DNA of 26,626 bases from Lactobacillus helveticus DSM 20075 = CGMCC 1.1877 (GTDB lineage Bacteria > Bacillota > Bacilli > Lactobacillales > Lactobacillaceae), in NCBI RefSeq assembly GCF_000160855.1, contig NZ_GG700752.1:71591-98216 (forward strand), written 5' to 3'. Under the pieces are notes generated by a model that saw only the letters and a program-made list of their open reading frames with translations, searched no databases and was not told where the DNA came from. Each line of letters starts with the position of its first letter. The first letter of the stretch is position 1. A program made the position numbers and the translations under genes. Positions 8,718 through 17,134 of the stretch are shown here, piece by piece.

Positions 8718-10085
8718 CTAGTGTTCAATCATTTGTTTTAAATCAAATACTGCACTTTTAATTTCTGTATCTGTTTTTATCTGCTTGTCGATTTTATCAT
8801 AGGCATGCATCACTGTGGTATGATCTTTGCCGCCAAATTCTTGTCCAATTTTTGGCAAACTAGCATCAGTTAATTCTCGAGATAAATACATCGCTATTTG
8901 CCGTGGTACTACAATCTGCCGTACACGCTTTTTACCCTTTAATTCAGCAGTTGAAATTTGGAAATAATTTGCGACGACTTCTTGGATCTTAGATATTTGC
9001 AAGCCCCGATTTTTTTGTACTAATTTGAGATCAACTAGAGCTTCTCGTGCTAGGTTGACGTTTATATCTGCCCTTTCAATAGTTGCGTATGCCTGAACCT
9101 TAACAAGAGCACCTTCGAGTTCTCTAATGTTAGTGTCTACTTGAGAAGCAATATAATCCAAAGTATTGTCATCAATGACTAGGCCTTCTGCTTCTGCCTT
9201 TCTTCGCAAAATTGCAATCCTGGTTTCAAGATCTGGAGGTGTGATTTCAACCTGTAAGCCCCATGTAAATCGCGAAACTAAACGCTCTGATAGATCAGGA
9301 ATTTCAGTTGGCAGACGATCACTCGTCATTACAATTTGCTTTTGATCATTATATAAAGTCTCAAAAGTATGGAAAAATTCTTCCTGAATACCCTCTTTTT
9401 TGGCAAAAAATTGAATATCATCAACTAGCAGCAAGTCACAAGTCCTGTATTTTTCGCGGAATTGGTCTTGTGTTTTATTTTTTATGGAATTAATAAAATC
9501 GTTAACGAAAGTTTCACTCTGTATATAGACTACTTTTGCATTTGGTCGTTCAGCGAGCATTTGGTGACCAATCGCTTGCATTAAGTGAGTTTTTCCAAGA
9601 CCGACTCCACCAAAAATAAATAATGGATTATAAAAACTACCAGGGCTGTCCGCTACGGCTAATGCAGCACCGGCAGCCAATTTATTTCCTTCACCTTGAA
9701 CGAAATTGTCAAATGTATATTTTTCATTTAACTTCAAATTTTTAGTAAATTGCTTGGGTGCTCTTTTTTCTTGTCGTAATTGAATAGCATACCTAGGTTC
9801 TGGAGTAACGATTCGCTCAGGGCTGTCGTTATTTTCATTTATTTGGAATACAGGTAGGATTTCGATTCCAGCATATCCATAGGCGGATTGAATTAACTGT
9901 GAAGAAAGATTTTTTTCCCAATATCCTTTTGCTACAGGATTTTGAACTAAAATTTTCAATTCGTGTGTATTTTTATTGTAAAAAATAGGTTTAGTATTTT
10001 TAAACCATGCATTATAAGCAACTTCATTAAAACGAGCTCGCATTTCATCGTTAAAATGTTGCCAAAATTTTTCAATGTCGAACAA
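8718..10085 (-). CDS. dnaA: Chromosomal replication initiator DnaA
   Basis: DnaA binds DnaA boxes, oligomerises with ATP and opens oriC. The longest open frame reaches 10232, but the true start is most likely TTG at 10085. It begins the typical N-terminus FDIEKFWQHFNDEM and has a G-tract ribosome binding site 8 bases upstream. This gives 455 residues: domain I (1-80), linker (about 85-120), AAA+ domain with Walker A GGVGLGKT (159-166) and Walker B LLLVDDIQFF (from 218), and a C-terminal helix-turn-helix with signature GGKDHTTVMHA (from 418). Oddities are the TTG start and an eight-G homopolymer as ribosome binding site (10101-10094 on minus). DnaA boxes on both sides suggest autoregulation. 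Confidence 0.97.
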   Translation of the reverse strand: MFDIEKFWQHFNDEMRARFNEVAYNAWFKNTKPIFYNKNTHELKILVQNPVAKGYWEKNLSSQLIQSAYGYAGIEILPVFQINENNDSPERIVTPEPRYAIQLRQEKRAPKQFTKNLKLNEKYTFDNFVQGEGNKLAAGAALAVADSPGSFYNPLFIFGGVGLGKTHLMQAIGHQMLAERPNAKVVYIQSETFVNDFINSIKNKTQDQFREKYRTCDLLLVDDIQFFAKKEGIQEEFFHTFETLYNDQKQIVMTSDRLPTEIPDLSERLVSRFTWGLQVEITPPDLETRIAILRRKAEAEGLVIDDNTLDYIASQVDTNIRELEGALVKVQAYATIERADINVNLAREALVDLKLVQKNRGLQISKIQEVVANYFQISTAELKGKKRVRQIVVPRQIAMYLSRELTDASLPKIGQEFGGKDHTTVMHAYDKIDKQIKTDTEIKSAVFDLKQMIEH

Positions 10086-10130
10086 TGTGTATTCCCCCCC
10101 CAATAGTAAAAAGCACATTAAGTGTATCAT

Positions 10131-10158
10131 TTTATATAAAAGTTTTCCACAAGAGCAA
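10131..10158 (-). promoter_or_regulatory. Possible dnaA promoter with a DnaA box in the spacer
   Basis: On the minus strand there is a -35-like TTGCTC (10158-10153), a 16-bp spacer and a -10 TATAAA (10136-10131). A near-consensus DnaA box (TTTTCCACA, 10143-10151) lies inside the spacer, which would suit repression by DnaA itself. The -35 is a poor match, so the call is tentative. Confidence 0.4.
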
Positions 10159-10481
10159 AAATAATTAACATGATCAACAATCTGTGGATTATTTTTATAT
10201 AGATATGCACATTTTGACATGGCTAAATGCAAAATGTTACTTTATGCACATTTGTGCTGTGGATTACTTTTGTTATTGTATCAGTAGTTAAATGCTATTA
10301 CCATATGCGTTATCCACATGGTGTGAATTATTTTTTAAACACCCTGTGGGATGTGGAAAAAACTGGGAATTAATCTGTGAATTTCTTTTTTGTGAAAAAT
10401 AATAATTTTTTTATCCACATAAAAAATCCTTATTTTTGATTTTGTTTTTAAGCATGCAGATGTGCTTTTTTAAATAAATAC

Positions 10482-10510
10482 TTGGTTTTTGCGGCTATTC
10501 GTGCTATTCT
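10482..10510 (+). promoter_or_regulatory. rpmH promoter
   Basis: A -35 TTGGTT (10482-10487), a 17-bp spacer and an extended -10 TGCTATTCT (10502-10510) lie about 50 bases before the rpmH start. Its spacing and TGC extension match the rpsF promoter on the other arm. Confidence 0.65.
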
Positions 10511-10562
10511 TAATAAGAAATTGTGTATTTAGCACAAAGATTTTATGGAGGTGCAGTTTACA

Positions 10563-10703
10563 ATGACAACTAAGAGAACTTACCAACCTAAGAAGCGTCA
10601 CCGTTCACGTGTTCATGGTTTCATGAAGCGTATGAGCACATCAAATGGCCGTAAGGTTTTAGCAAGACGCCGCGCAAAGGGTAGAAAAGTCTTATCTGCT
10701 TAA
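10563..10703 (+). CDS. rpmH: 50S ribosomal protein L34
   Basis: Ribosomal protein L34 (bL34) is a short basic protein of the large subunit. The 46 residues start [20 protein letters not shown] and continue with [22 protein letters not shown], an almost textbook L34. A GGAGGTG ribosome binding site lies 9 bases before the ATG. As usual in bacteria it sits between oriC and rnpA, transcribed away from the origin. A hairpin terminator directly after its stop should lower the amount of rnpA message relative to rpmH. Confidence 0.97.
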   Translation: MTTKRTYQPKKRHRSRVHGFMKRMSTSNGRKVLARRRAKGRKVLSA

Positions 10704-10729
10704 AACCACTGAATCCCAGTGGTTTTTTT
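10702..10729 (+). terminator. Terminator or attenuator between rpmH and rnpA
   Basis: A 10-bp stem AAAACCACTG / CAGTGGTTTT (10702-10711 with 10717-10726) with a 5-nt loop runs into T7. It overlaps the rpmH stop codon. Since no clear promoter for rnpA follows within the next 28 bases, it probably lets only part of the transcripts continue. Confidence 0.85.
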
Positions 10730-10756
10730 AGTCTACATAGAGTGGAATGAAACGTT

Positions 10757-11125
10757 TTGAGAAAGTCTTATCGAGTAAAATCTGAAAAAGATTTCCAGCA
10801 AGTTTTCGAGTCTGGTAATTCAGTAGCCAATCGTGCTTTTGTCATTTATAAGGTAGAAAAACCAGAAAATAAACATTTTCGGGTAGGTATTTCTGTCGGC
10901 AAAAAGGTTGGTCATACTGCAGTTGCGCGTAATCGACTCAAGCGTTATATTCGGGCCGTAATTGATGAAGAGAAGTTGGAGATTGATCCCCAAGTTGATT
11001 TTTTAATCATTACACGGCCTTATGCTCGTAATTTTGATATGGTCAAAGTACGAAAAAACTTGCTTCATGCATTAGCTTTGGCTCATATTATTGAAGAAAT
11101 GCCAGATGAAGTTGAGGAAAATTAG
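10757..11125 (+). CDS. rnpA: Ribonuclease P protein component
   Basis: RnpA is the protein subunit of RNase P and helps the catalytic RNA mature tRNA 5' ends. The 122 residues start [19 protein letters not shown] and carry the RNR motif in [13 protein letters not shown], which is the family signature. The start is TTG, with only a weak AGTGGA ribosome binding site. An ATG at 10747 is in another frame and stops after 12 codons. The gene ends one base before the preferred start of yidC, so the two are probably translationally coupled. This is the standard rpmH-rnpA-yidC order. Confidence 0.96.
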   Translation: MRKSYRVKSEKDFQQVFESGNSVANRAFVIYKVEKPENKHFRVGISVGKKVGHTAVARNRLKRYIRAVIDEEKLEIDPQVDFLIITRPYARNFDMVKVRKNLLHALALAHIIEEMPDEVEEN

Positions 11126-11126
11126 A

Positions 11127-12002
11127 TTGAAGGACATTCTGACCAAGAGAAATGTCAAACGTCTTCTTGCCGTTTTAGCTTTGATTACACTTGCTGTCGT
11201 TTTGACAGGATGTGCGGCTCAAAGTGCAAACGGTCATGTTGCACCAGTTTTACATAACAGTGGAAATTGGTGGGACAGATGGATTGTTTATTACATGTCA
11301 GCTTTCATTTTGTGGTTAGCTAAGTTAATGGGCAATAGCTATGGATGGGCAATTATTGTCTTTACCATTATTATTCGTGTGATCTTGTTGCCTTTGAATG
11401 CTATTTCTATTCGAAGCACAACAAAGATGCAAGGGATTCAACCACAAATTAATGAGTTGCGTAAGAAGTATCCAGGACGTGACACTGAATCAAGGACACT
11501 ATTACAACAAGAAACTAACAAACTATATAAAGAAGCAGGAGTAAATCCATATACTGGATGTTTGCCTGTTTTGATTCAATTGCCTGTTATGTATGCTTTG
11601 TATGGTGCGATTTTACGTACACCACAGTTGCAAACTGGTCGCTTTTTATGGATGGATTTGAGTAAACCGGATCCTTATTACATAATGCCGATCTTGGCAA
11701 TGGTTTTCACTTTCTTGTCTACCTACATTAGTCAGTTAGCTACGCCTAAGTCAGCTCAAAATGGGATGACCAAGGTAATGACTTATGGAATGGCGATCAT
11801 AGTAGGTGTAATGGCATTGAACTTCCAATCAGCTATTACTCTTTACTGGGTTATTTCCAACTTGTTCCAGGCAGTTCAAACCTTTATCTTGCAAAATCCT
11901 ATTAAATTTAAGAAAGAGCAAGAGGCTAAGGCAGAAGCTGAACGTGAGCGTAAGCGTAAGATAAGAAAAACTTACAAGCGTTTAGGACGCAAAAAGAGAT
12001 AA
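11127..12002 (+). CDS. yidC: Membrane protein insertase YidC/Oxa1 family
   Basis: YidC inserts and folds membrane proteins, alone or with SecYEG. The TTG at 11127, one base after the rnpA stop and with GAGGAAAA upstream, is the best start and gives 291 residues; ATG at 11106 or 11091 would overlap rnpA. It has a lipoprotein signal peptide with lipobox LTGC (Cys29), so it is anchored by lipid. The first Oxa1 helix carries the groove arginine (IIIRVILLPL, Arg84). A cytosolic hairpin follows, then further helices (TGCLPVLIQLPVMYALYGAI, FTFLSTYISQL, AIIVGVMALNF, LYWVISNLFQ). The tail is very basic (KRKIRKTYKRLGRKKR), as expected for ribosome contact. Confidence 0.96.
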   Translation: MKDILTKRNVKRLLAVLALITLAVVLTGCAAQSANGHVAPVLHNSGNWWDRWIVYYMSAFILWLAKLMGNSYGWAIIVFTIIIRVILLPLNAISIRSTTKMQGIQPQINELRKKYPGRDTESRTLLQQETNKLYKEAGVNPYTGCLPVLIQLPVMYALYGAILRTPQLQTGRFLWMDLSKPDPYYIMPILAMVFTFLSTYISQLATPKSAQNGMTKVMTYGMAIIVGVMALNFQSAITLYWVISNLFQAVQTFILQNPIKFKKEQEAKAEAERERKRKIRKTYKRLGRKKR

Positions 12003-12041
12003 AAGAGTATCAATCTAAAATGATTTTTAGATAAAGTAGTC

Positions 12042-12092
12042 AAAGTGCTTTATCCATCATGTTTATTCGTGGTGGTATAATGCACTTTTTTT
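12042..12092 (+). terminator. Terminator after yidC, overlapping the mnmE promoter
   Basis: AAAGTGC (12042-12048) and GCACTTT (12082-12088) close a long stem. The inside extends it (TTATCCATCA against TGGTGGTATAA with a wobble and a bulge), and it ends in T7 (12086-12092). The TATAAT that forms part of the stem also reads as a -10 box for the next gene. Confidence 0.7.
12073..12081 (+). promoter_or_regulatory. Extended -10 promoter for mnmE-mnmG
   Basis: TGGTATAAT is a perfect -10 with the TGn extension, 31 bases before the mnmE ATG. No convincing -35 box is present at 16-18 bp, which is acceptable for extended -10 promoters. It lies within the yidC terminator. Confidence 0.5.
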
Positions 12093-12111
12093 ATTGAGAA
12101 AAGGTGAAATT

Positions 12112-13497
12112 ATGGCTCAAACTTTAACAGAGTTCGATACAATTGCTGCAATTTCAACCCCTATTGGCGAAGGCGGAATTTCCATTGTGCGGATGTCGGG
12201 TGAAGATGCAGTAAAAATTGCTAATGAAGTTTTTAAAGGTGCAGATTTAACTAAAGTACCAACGCATACCATTCATTACGGTCATATTGTTGACCCTGAT
12301 ACTGATAAGACTATTGACGAATCAATGGTTACAGTATTGCGTGCGCCTAAAACTTTTACACGTGAGGATATTGTGGAAATCAATTGTCACGGTGGGATCG
12401 TAGTTACGAATCATATTTTGCAGCTTTTATTAAGTCATGGCGCACGTATGGCCGATCCAGGTGAATTTACAAAACGTGCTTTTGTTAATGGCAGAATCGA
12501 CTTAACTCAGGCTGAAAGTGTGATGGATATTGTTCGTGCTAAAACGGACAAGGCACGTCAAGTTGCAGTCGGCCAACTTGCTGGGGGTCTTTTACATAAA
12601 ATCCAAGCAATGCGCCAAGAAATCTTAGATACTCTAGCTAATGTGGAAGTAAATATCGATTACCCAGAGTATGATGCGGATACCGTTACTGCTAAGCAAA
12701 TGACTGACACAGCTAAATCAGTGATTAAGAAAATCGATCGACTATTAAAAACGGCACAAGAGGGTAAAATCTTGCGTAACGGTCTTGCAACTGCAATTGT
12801 GGGGCGGCCTAATGTGGGTAAGTCATCACTGCTTAACTACCTGACTCAGAGTGATAAGGCGATTGTAACCGATGTGGCCGGAACCACACGAGATACACTC
12901 GAAGAATATGTATCTGTAAAAGGTGTACCTCTAGAATTAATTGATACTGCTGGAATTCACCATACGGATGATAAGGTTGAAAAAATTGGAGTAGAAAGAT
13001 CGAAGAAAGCTCTCGATCGTGCGGATTTAGTACTTTTACTGATTGATGCTAGTCAAGAATTGACTGCTGAAGATAAGGCCTTGATTGAAGAGACTAAGGA
13101 TAAGAAGAGAATTATTGTCTTGAATAAATCTGATTTAGGACAAAAGATAACAGTCGATGAGATGAAAAAACAAACTGGCAGTGATGTTATTTTAACTTCG
13201 ATTTTGAAGGAGAAAAATCTTGATAAATTAGAAGAATTAATCAACAAATTATTCTTTGCAGGCATTGAAAATTCTAATGATCAAGTAATGGTTACTAACC
13301 AGCGTCAAACATCACTTTTAACTAAGGCTAAAAAAGAATTGCAAGATGTTGTACAGGCAGTTGAAGATGGCATCCCAATTGATATTGCTCAAATCGACTT
13401 TACCGGGGCTTGGGACACCTTAGGTGAAATTACTGGTGAAAGCGCACCTGATGAATTGGTAACGCAATTGTTTAGTCAATTCTGTTTAGGAAAGTAG
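12112..13497 (+). CDS. mnmE: tRNA modification GTPase MnmE
   Basis: MnmE works with MnmG to add aminomethyl or carboxymethylaminomethyl groups to U34 of certain tRNAs, using GTP and a tetrahydrofolate one-carbon unit. The frame is open from 12094 (TTG), but ATG at 12112 follows an AAAGGTG ribosome binding site and gives the normal 461 residues. Seen: an N-terminal folate-binding domain, a helical domain, an inserted G domain with P-loop GRPNVGKSS (231-239), [12 protein letters not shown] (278-281) and NKSD (338-341), and the C-terminal catalytic CLGK (458-461). mnmG follows after 8 bases, so the partners are co-expressed. Confidence 0.97.
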   Translation: MAQTLTEFDTIAAISTPIGEGGISIVRMSGEDAVKIANEVFKGADLTKVPTHTIHYGHIVDPDTDKTIDESMVTVLRAPKTFTREDIVEINCHGGIVVTNHILQLLLSHGARMADPGEFTKRAFVNGRIDLTQAESVMDIVRAKTDKARQVAVGQLAGGLLHKIQAMRQEILDTLANVEVNIDYPEYDADTVTAKQMTDTAKSVIKKIDRLLKTAQEGKILRNGLATAIVGRPNVGKSSLLNYLTQSDKAIVTDVAGTTRDTLEEYVSVKGVPLELIDTAGIHHTDDKVEKIGVERSKKALDRADLVLLLIDASQELTAEDKALIEETKDKKRIIVLNKSDLGQKITVDEMKKQTGSDVILTSILKEKNLDKLEELINKLFFAGIENSNDQVMVTNQRQTSLLTKAKKELQDVVQAVEDGIPIDIAQIDFTGAWDTLGEITGESAPDELVTQLFSQFCLGK

Positions 13498-13505
13498 GGA
13501 AGAGA

Positions 13506-15491
13506 ATGATTAAAACATATGATTCAAATGAATATGATGTAATTGTTGTTGGAGCAGGTCACGCAGGCTGTGAAGCAGCATTGGCAAGTGCACATATGGG
13601 GCAAAAGACCTTGCTTGTGACTATTGGTTTGGATATGGTTGCATTTATGCCATGTAACCCATCAGTTGGAGGCCCTGCTAAGGGTACCGTTGTCCGTGAA
13701 ATTGATGCTTTAGGCGGACAAATGGGTAAAAATATTGATGCTACATACATTCAAATGAGAATGTTAAATACCGGTAAAGGTCCTGCTGTGCGTGCACTTC
13801 GTGCGCAGGCTGATAAGTGGCAATATCATGAACATATGAAGGATACAATTGAAAATACGCCTAATTTAACCTTGCGTCAGGCAATTGTAGATCAATTGGT
13901 AGTTGAAGATGGCGTCTGCAAAGGTGTAATTACCAATACTGGCGCTAAATATCACGCTAAAAGCGTTGTGCTTACTACTGGTACCGCAGCACGTGGCAAG
14001 ATCATTATTGGTGAACTTACTTATTCTTCAGGTCCTAACAACACAACTCCTTCAATTAAGTTGTCAGAAAATCTAGAAAAGCTTGGTTTTAAGCTTCGTC
14101 GTTTTAAGACTGGTACGCCTCCACGTGTTAACGGCAATACGATTGATTACTCTAAGACTGAGGAAGAGCCTGGCGATAAGACACCACGTCATTTCTCATA
14201 TGAAAGTAAAGACGTTGATTATTTAAAGAATCAAATTTCTTGTTGGATGACTTACACCAACAACGGTACTCACGAAATTATTAGAGAAAATCTTAATCGT
14301 GCACCTATGTTTAGTGGAATTATCAAGGGCGTTGGTCCACGTTATTGTCCTTCTATTGAAGATAAGGTAGTTCGTTTCGCTGATAAGGATCGTCACCAAA
14401 TTTTCCTTGAACCAGAAGGCAGAACTACTAAGGAAGTTTATGTAGGAGACTTTTCAACTTCAATGCCAGAAGAAATCCAATTAAAGATGGTTCACTCAGT
14501 TGCCGGACTTGAACACGCTGAAATGATGCGCCCAGGTTACGCAATTGAATATGATGTAGTTGAGCCATGGCAATTGAAACATACCCTTGAAACAAAGAAC
14601 ATCAAGCACTTGTTTACTGCAGGTCAAATGAACGGTACCTCAGGTTACGAAGAAGCTGCTGGACAAGGCCTTATAGCCGGCATTAACGCAGCTCTCAGTG
14701 CACAAGATAAGCCTGGCTTTACTTTGGGCAGAAACGACGCCTACATCGGTGTTTTGATCGACGACTTAGTAACTAAGGGTACCAATGAGCCATATCGTTT
14801 GCTTACTAGTCGTGCAGAATACCGTTTGATCTTGCGTCATGACAATGCTGATTTGCGTTTGACTGAATATGGCCATGAACTTGGCTTGATTTCTGATGAA
14901 CGTTACGAAAAGTTCGAAGAAAAGAAGCAAGCCATTAGGGATGCAAAAGAAAAATTACATGAAATCACAGTTCATTTAAGTGATGATGTGCAAGAATTTT
15001 TGAAGAGCATTGGTCAAGAACCAATGAAGGCTGGAGTTAAGGCAGATGTCTTTTTACGTCGTCCTAACGTGAAAATTGCAGATATTGAACGTCTCACTGG
15101 TGAAAAGATTCCTGGTGATCGTTACGTCAAGGAACAAGTTGAAATTGGCATTAAGTATGCTGGCTACATCAAGAAAGAAGAAACCAGAATTGCTCGTCTG
15201 AAGAGACAAGAAGCTAAGAAGATTCCTGCAGATATTGATTATGAGATGATCGAAGGCTTAGCAACTGAAGCAAGACAGAAGTTTGAAAAGATTCGTCCTG
15301 AAACATTAGCTCAGGCTGAAAGAATCTCAGGAGTAAACCCAGCTGACTTGGCAATTTTAAGTGTATATATTCAAAATGGACGCTATTCTAAGGTTAAAAA
15401 ATACGAAGCAGAAGATTTGAAGCCATTTAGTTACTTTGCAGAAAAGTATGGCTTGGAAGCTGATGCTGAAACAGGTGCATCACAATACTAA
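13506..15491 (+). CDS. mnmG: tRNA uridine-5-carboxymethylaminomethyl synthesis protein MnmG
   Basis: MnmG (GidA) is the FAD-dependent partner of MnmE in U34 tRNA modification. The 661 residues hold the FAD-binding [10 protein letters not shown] (16-25), the [22 protein letters not shown] block, the KTGTPPR segment, the [12 protein letters not shown] signature and the C-terminal [19 protein letters not shown] region that contacts MnmE and tRNA. It is about 30 residues longer than the commonest form. The ATG has a GGGAAGAG purine tract. It follows mnmE by 8 bases. In many relatives genes such as rsmG or parAB follow; here the next gene is gnd. Confidence 0.97.
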   Translation: MIKTYDSNEYDVIVVGAGHAGCEAALASAHMGQKTLLVTIGLDMVAFMPCNPSVGGPAKGTVVREIDALGGQMGKNIDATYIQMRMLNTGKGPAVRALRAQADKWQYHEHMKDTIENTPNLTLRQAIVDQLVVEDGVCKGVITNTGAKYHAKSVVLTTGTAARGKIIIGELTYSSGPNNTTPSIKLSENLEKLGFKLRRFKTGTPPRVNGNTIDYSKTEEEPGDKTPRHFSYESKDVDYLKNQISCWMTYTNNGTHEIIRENLNRAPMFSGIIKGVGPRYCPSIEDKVVRFADKDRHQIFLEPEGRTTKEVYVGDFSTSMPEEIQLKMVHSVAGLEHAEMMRPGYAIEYDVVEPWQLKHTLETKNIKHLFTAGQMNGTSGYEEAAGQGLIAGINAALSAQDKPGFTLGRNDAYIGVLIDDLVTKGTNEPYRLLTSRAEYRLILRHDNADLRLTEYGHELGLISDERYEKFEEKKQAIRDAKEKLHEITVHLSDDVQEFLKSIGQEPMKAGVKADVFLRRPNVKIADIERLTGEKIPGDRYVKEQVEIGIKYAGYIKKEETRIARLKRQEAKKIPADIDYEMIEGLATEARQKFEKIRPETLAQAERISGVNPADLAILSVYIQNGRYSKVKKYEAEDLKPFSYFAEKYGLEADAETGASQY

Positions 15492-15521
15492 TTTTGAAAG
15501 ATGTTTTAATTCAATTGACCA

Positions 15522-15570
15522 AAAAGCGAGATATTTCCTAGGAAATATAATCTTTTAGTTTCGCTTTTCT
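15522..15570 (+). terminator. Composite hairpin terminator after mnmG
   Basis: An outer stem AAAAGCGA / TCGCTTTT (15522-15529 with 15561-15568) encloses a perfect 18-base palindrome (15531-15548). The outer stem ends in CTTTTCTT. The two hairpins can stack. The inner palindrome could alternatively be a protein-binding site. Confidence 0.65.
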
Positions 15571-15582
15571 TCGTCTAAAACG

Positions 15583-15588
15583 TATAAT
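15583..15588 (+). promoter_or_regulatory. -10 box of the gnd promoter
   Basis: A perfect TATAAT lies 42 bases before the gnd ATG. The candidate -35 17 bp upstream (TTCGCT) is poor and overlaps the mnmG terminator. Confidence 0.45.
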
Positions 15589-15630
15589 AAAGTTTGATAA
15601 ATTGTAATTAAATGGAGGATATTTAAAGAT

Positions 15631-17034
15631 ATGCAACAATTCGGCGTTATCGGTTTGTCCGTTATGGGTAAAAACCTCGCTTTAAACGTTAGAAATCACG
15701 GCTTCTCAGTTTCTGGTTTTTCAATTGATAAACCAGAAGTTGATGCTTTTGCAAAATATGAAGACGATAAGTTGAAGCCATGTTACACATGGGAAGAATT
15801 TGTAAATTCACTTGAAAAGCCACGCAAGATTTTGATTCAAATTATGGCTGGTGATCCAGTTGATCAAACTTTGCAAAAATTGCTTCCATTATTGGACAAG
15901 GGCGATATTTTAATCGATGGTGGTAACTCAAATTACCACGATACTAACCGTCGTTACCACGAAATGGAAAAGCATGGCATTCACTTTATTGGTATGGGTG
16001 TTTCCGGTGGTGAAGAAGGTGCCCTCAATGGTCCTGCTCTTATGCCTGGTGGTGATGAAGCAGCTTATGAAAAGGTTGCTCCAATTCTTGAAGCTATTGC
16101 AGCTAATAACAAGGAAGGCAAACCATGTGTAAGTTACATGGGTCCAGAAGGTGCTGGTCACTATGTAAAGATGGTTCACAATGGTATCGAATATGGTATC
16201 ATGCAAGAATTCTCAGAAGTTTACAACTTGCTTCGTGACGTTGCTCATAAGAGTGACGATGAAATGTCCGCAATTTTTGACAAATGGAACCACGGTAAGG
16301 TTGAAGCATACCTTAGTGAAATTACTTCTAAAGTATTAGCTCAAAAAGATGATTTAACTCCAGATCACGTTATCGATCATATCTTGAACGTTGCTTCATA
16401 CAAGGGTACCGGTAACTGGATGCTTGAAGATGGTGTTGCGCTTGGTACTCCAGCAACTGTTGTAGCTGAAGCCGTTATGGCTCGTTTCATGAGTAAGCAA
16501 GCTTATTTGGCAGTTAAGAGTGGTATTAAGCCTACTAAGTTTGAATACAAGGGTGAAATTCCTGATAATTTAGTTGATGAATTTGAAAAGACTTTGCAAT
16601 TGGCTCAAGCTGTCGCATACGCACAAGGCTTCCAACAATTAACTATGGCTGCAGAAGCTTACAATTGGGATTTGCGTTACAAGTCCATCGCCCAAGACTG
16701 GGAAGCAGGCTGCATCATTCGTTCCGCAATGCTTAAGGATATCGAAAATGCATATTCAAAGGGCAACAAGCTGATGAACTTGTTCCAAGATGACTACTTC
16801 AGAAAGCTTATGGAAGAAAACCTTCCAGCATTAAGAAAGTCAGTTGAATTTGCTACTAAGGCTGGCGTTCCAACTCCAACTTTGAGCGCAGCTCTTAACT
16901 ACTTGGAATCAATCATTAACCCAGATTTACCAGCAAACCTTATTCAAGGTAAACGTGACTACTTTGGTGCACATACTTACCAAAGAAATGACCGTGAAGG
17001 CACATTCCACACTGAATGGTATGAAGAAAAATAA
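15631..17034 (+). CDS. gnd: 6-phosphogluconate dehydrogenase, decarboxylating
   Basis: Gnd oxidises and decarboxylates 6-phosphogluconate to ribulose 5-phosphate, making NAD(P)H in the oxidative pentose phosphate pathway. The 467 residues match the usual length. Seen: Rossmann motif GLSVMG (8-13), IMAGDPVDQ near 71, the substrate-binding GVSGGEEGALNGPALMPGG region (123-141), catalytic Lys180 with HN (183-184) and Glu187 in YVKMVHNGIEYG, and the C-terminal tail TYQRNDREGTFHTEW that closes the partner's active site. The ribosome binding site GGAGG is 12 bases from the ATG, slightly long. It stands alone with its own promoter and terminator. Confidence 0.97.
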   Translation: MQQFGVIGLSVMGKNLALNVRNHGFSVSGFSIDKPEVDAFAKYEDDKLKPCYTWEEFVNSLEKPRKILIQIMAGDPVDQTLQKLLPLLDKGDILIDGGNSNYHDTNRRYHEMEKHGIHFIGMGVSGGEEGALNGPALMPGGDEAAYEKVAPILEAIAANNKEGKPCVSYMGPEGAGHYVKMVHNGIEYGIMQEFSEVYNLLRDVAHKSDDEMSAIFDKWNHGKVEAYLSEITSKVLAQKDDLTPDHVIDHILNVASYKGTGNWMLEDGVALGTPATVVAEAVMARFMSKQAYLAVKSGIKPTKFEYKGEIPDNLVDEFEKTLQLAQAVAYAQGFQQLTMAAEAYNWDLRYKSIAQDWEAGCIIRSAMLKDIENAYSKGNKLMNLFQDDYFRKLMEENLPALRKSVEFATKAGVPTPTLSAALNYLESIINPDLPANLIQGKRDYFGAHTYQRNDREGTFHTEWYEEK

Positions 17035-17040
17035 TTAATC

Positions 17041-17056
17041 TGTTTCACATGAAACC
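17041..17056 (+). promoter_or_regulatory. parS: parS-like site
   Basis: TGTTTCACATGAAACC matches the parS consensus TGTTTCACGTGAAACA at 14 of 16 positions (differences at 9 and 16). It lies between the gnd stop and its terminator, about 7 kb from oriC, where ParB (Spo0J) sites normally cluster. The central CG is lost, so ParB binding is an inference. Confidence 0.45.
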
Positions 17057-17086
17057 AAAAACCAGCTAAATCTTAGCTGGTTTTTT
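17057..17086 (+). terminator. Terminator after gnd
   Basis: A 13-bp stem (17057-17069 with 17073-17085) with core ACCAGCTAA / TTAGCTGGT and a 3-nt loop ends in T6. It is a strong, textbook rho-independent terminator. Confidence 0.9.
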
Positions 17087-17134
17087 ATTGTACAATAGAG
17101 TTTGTCGAAATTGTTCAATTAAAGAGAGGATTAT

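Larger units (their letters stand above)
10086..10562. other. oriC: oriC, DnaA-box cluster upstream of dnaA
   Basis: This 477-base non-coding stretch between the divergent dnaA and rpmH holds about ten DnaA boxes. Perfect TTATNCACA copies lie at 10242-10250, 10310-10318 and 10411-10419. One-mismatch copies lie at 10143-10151, 10183-10191, 10203-10211, 10258-10266, 10322-10330, 10352-10360 and 10391-10399, in both orientations. AT-rich stretches flank them, especially 10385-10450. The dnaA and rpmH promoters lie at its two ends. With the element downstream of dnaA this makes a bipartite origin. Gene strand also flips here: leftward genes are on minus and rightward genes on plus. Confidence 0.92.

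Noticed and set aside
10086..10232. Longer DnaA with 49 extra N-terminal residues
   Set aside because: The extension runs through promoter and DnaA-box DNA and is not DnaA-like; the FDIEKFW start at TTG 10085 fits the family.
10450..10480. AAGCA / TGCTT hairpin with T6 as a terminator before rpmH
   Set aside because: Only a 5-bp stem with no gene on plus upstream to terminate; most likely part of AT-rich origin DNA.
12094..12111. Six-residue N-terminal extension of MnmE (RKGEI)
   Set aside because: It is the ribosome binding site region AAAGGTG read as protein; ATG 12112 is correctly spaced.
15531..15548. Perfect 18-base palindrome as an independent operator
   Set aside because: It sits inside a larger stem with T-rich end after mnmG, so a terminator explains it more simply; operator use remains possible but unsupported.
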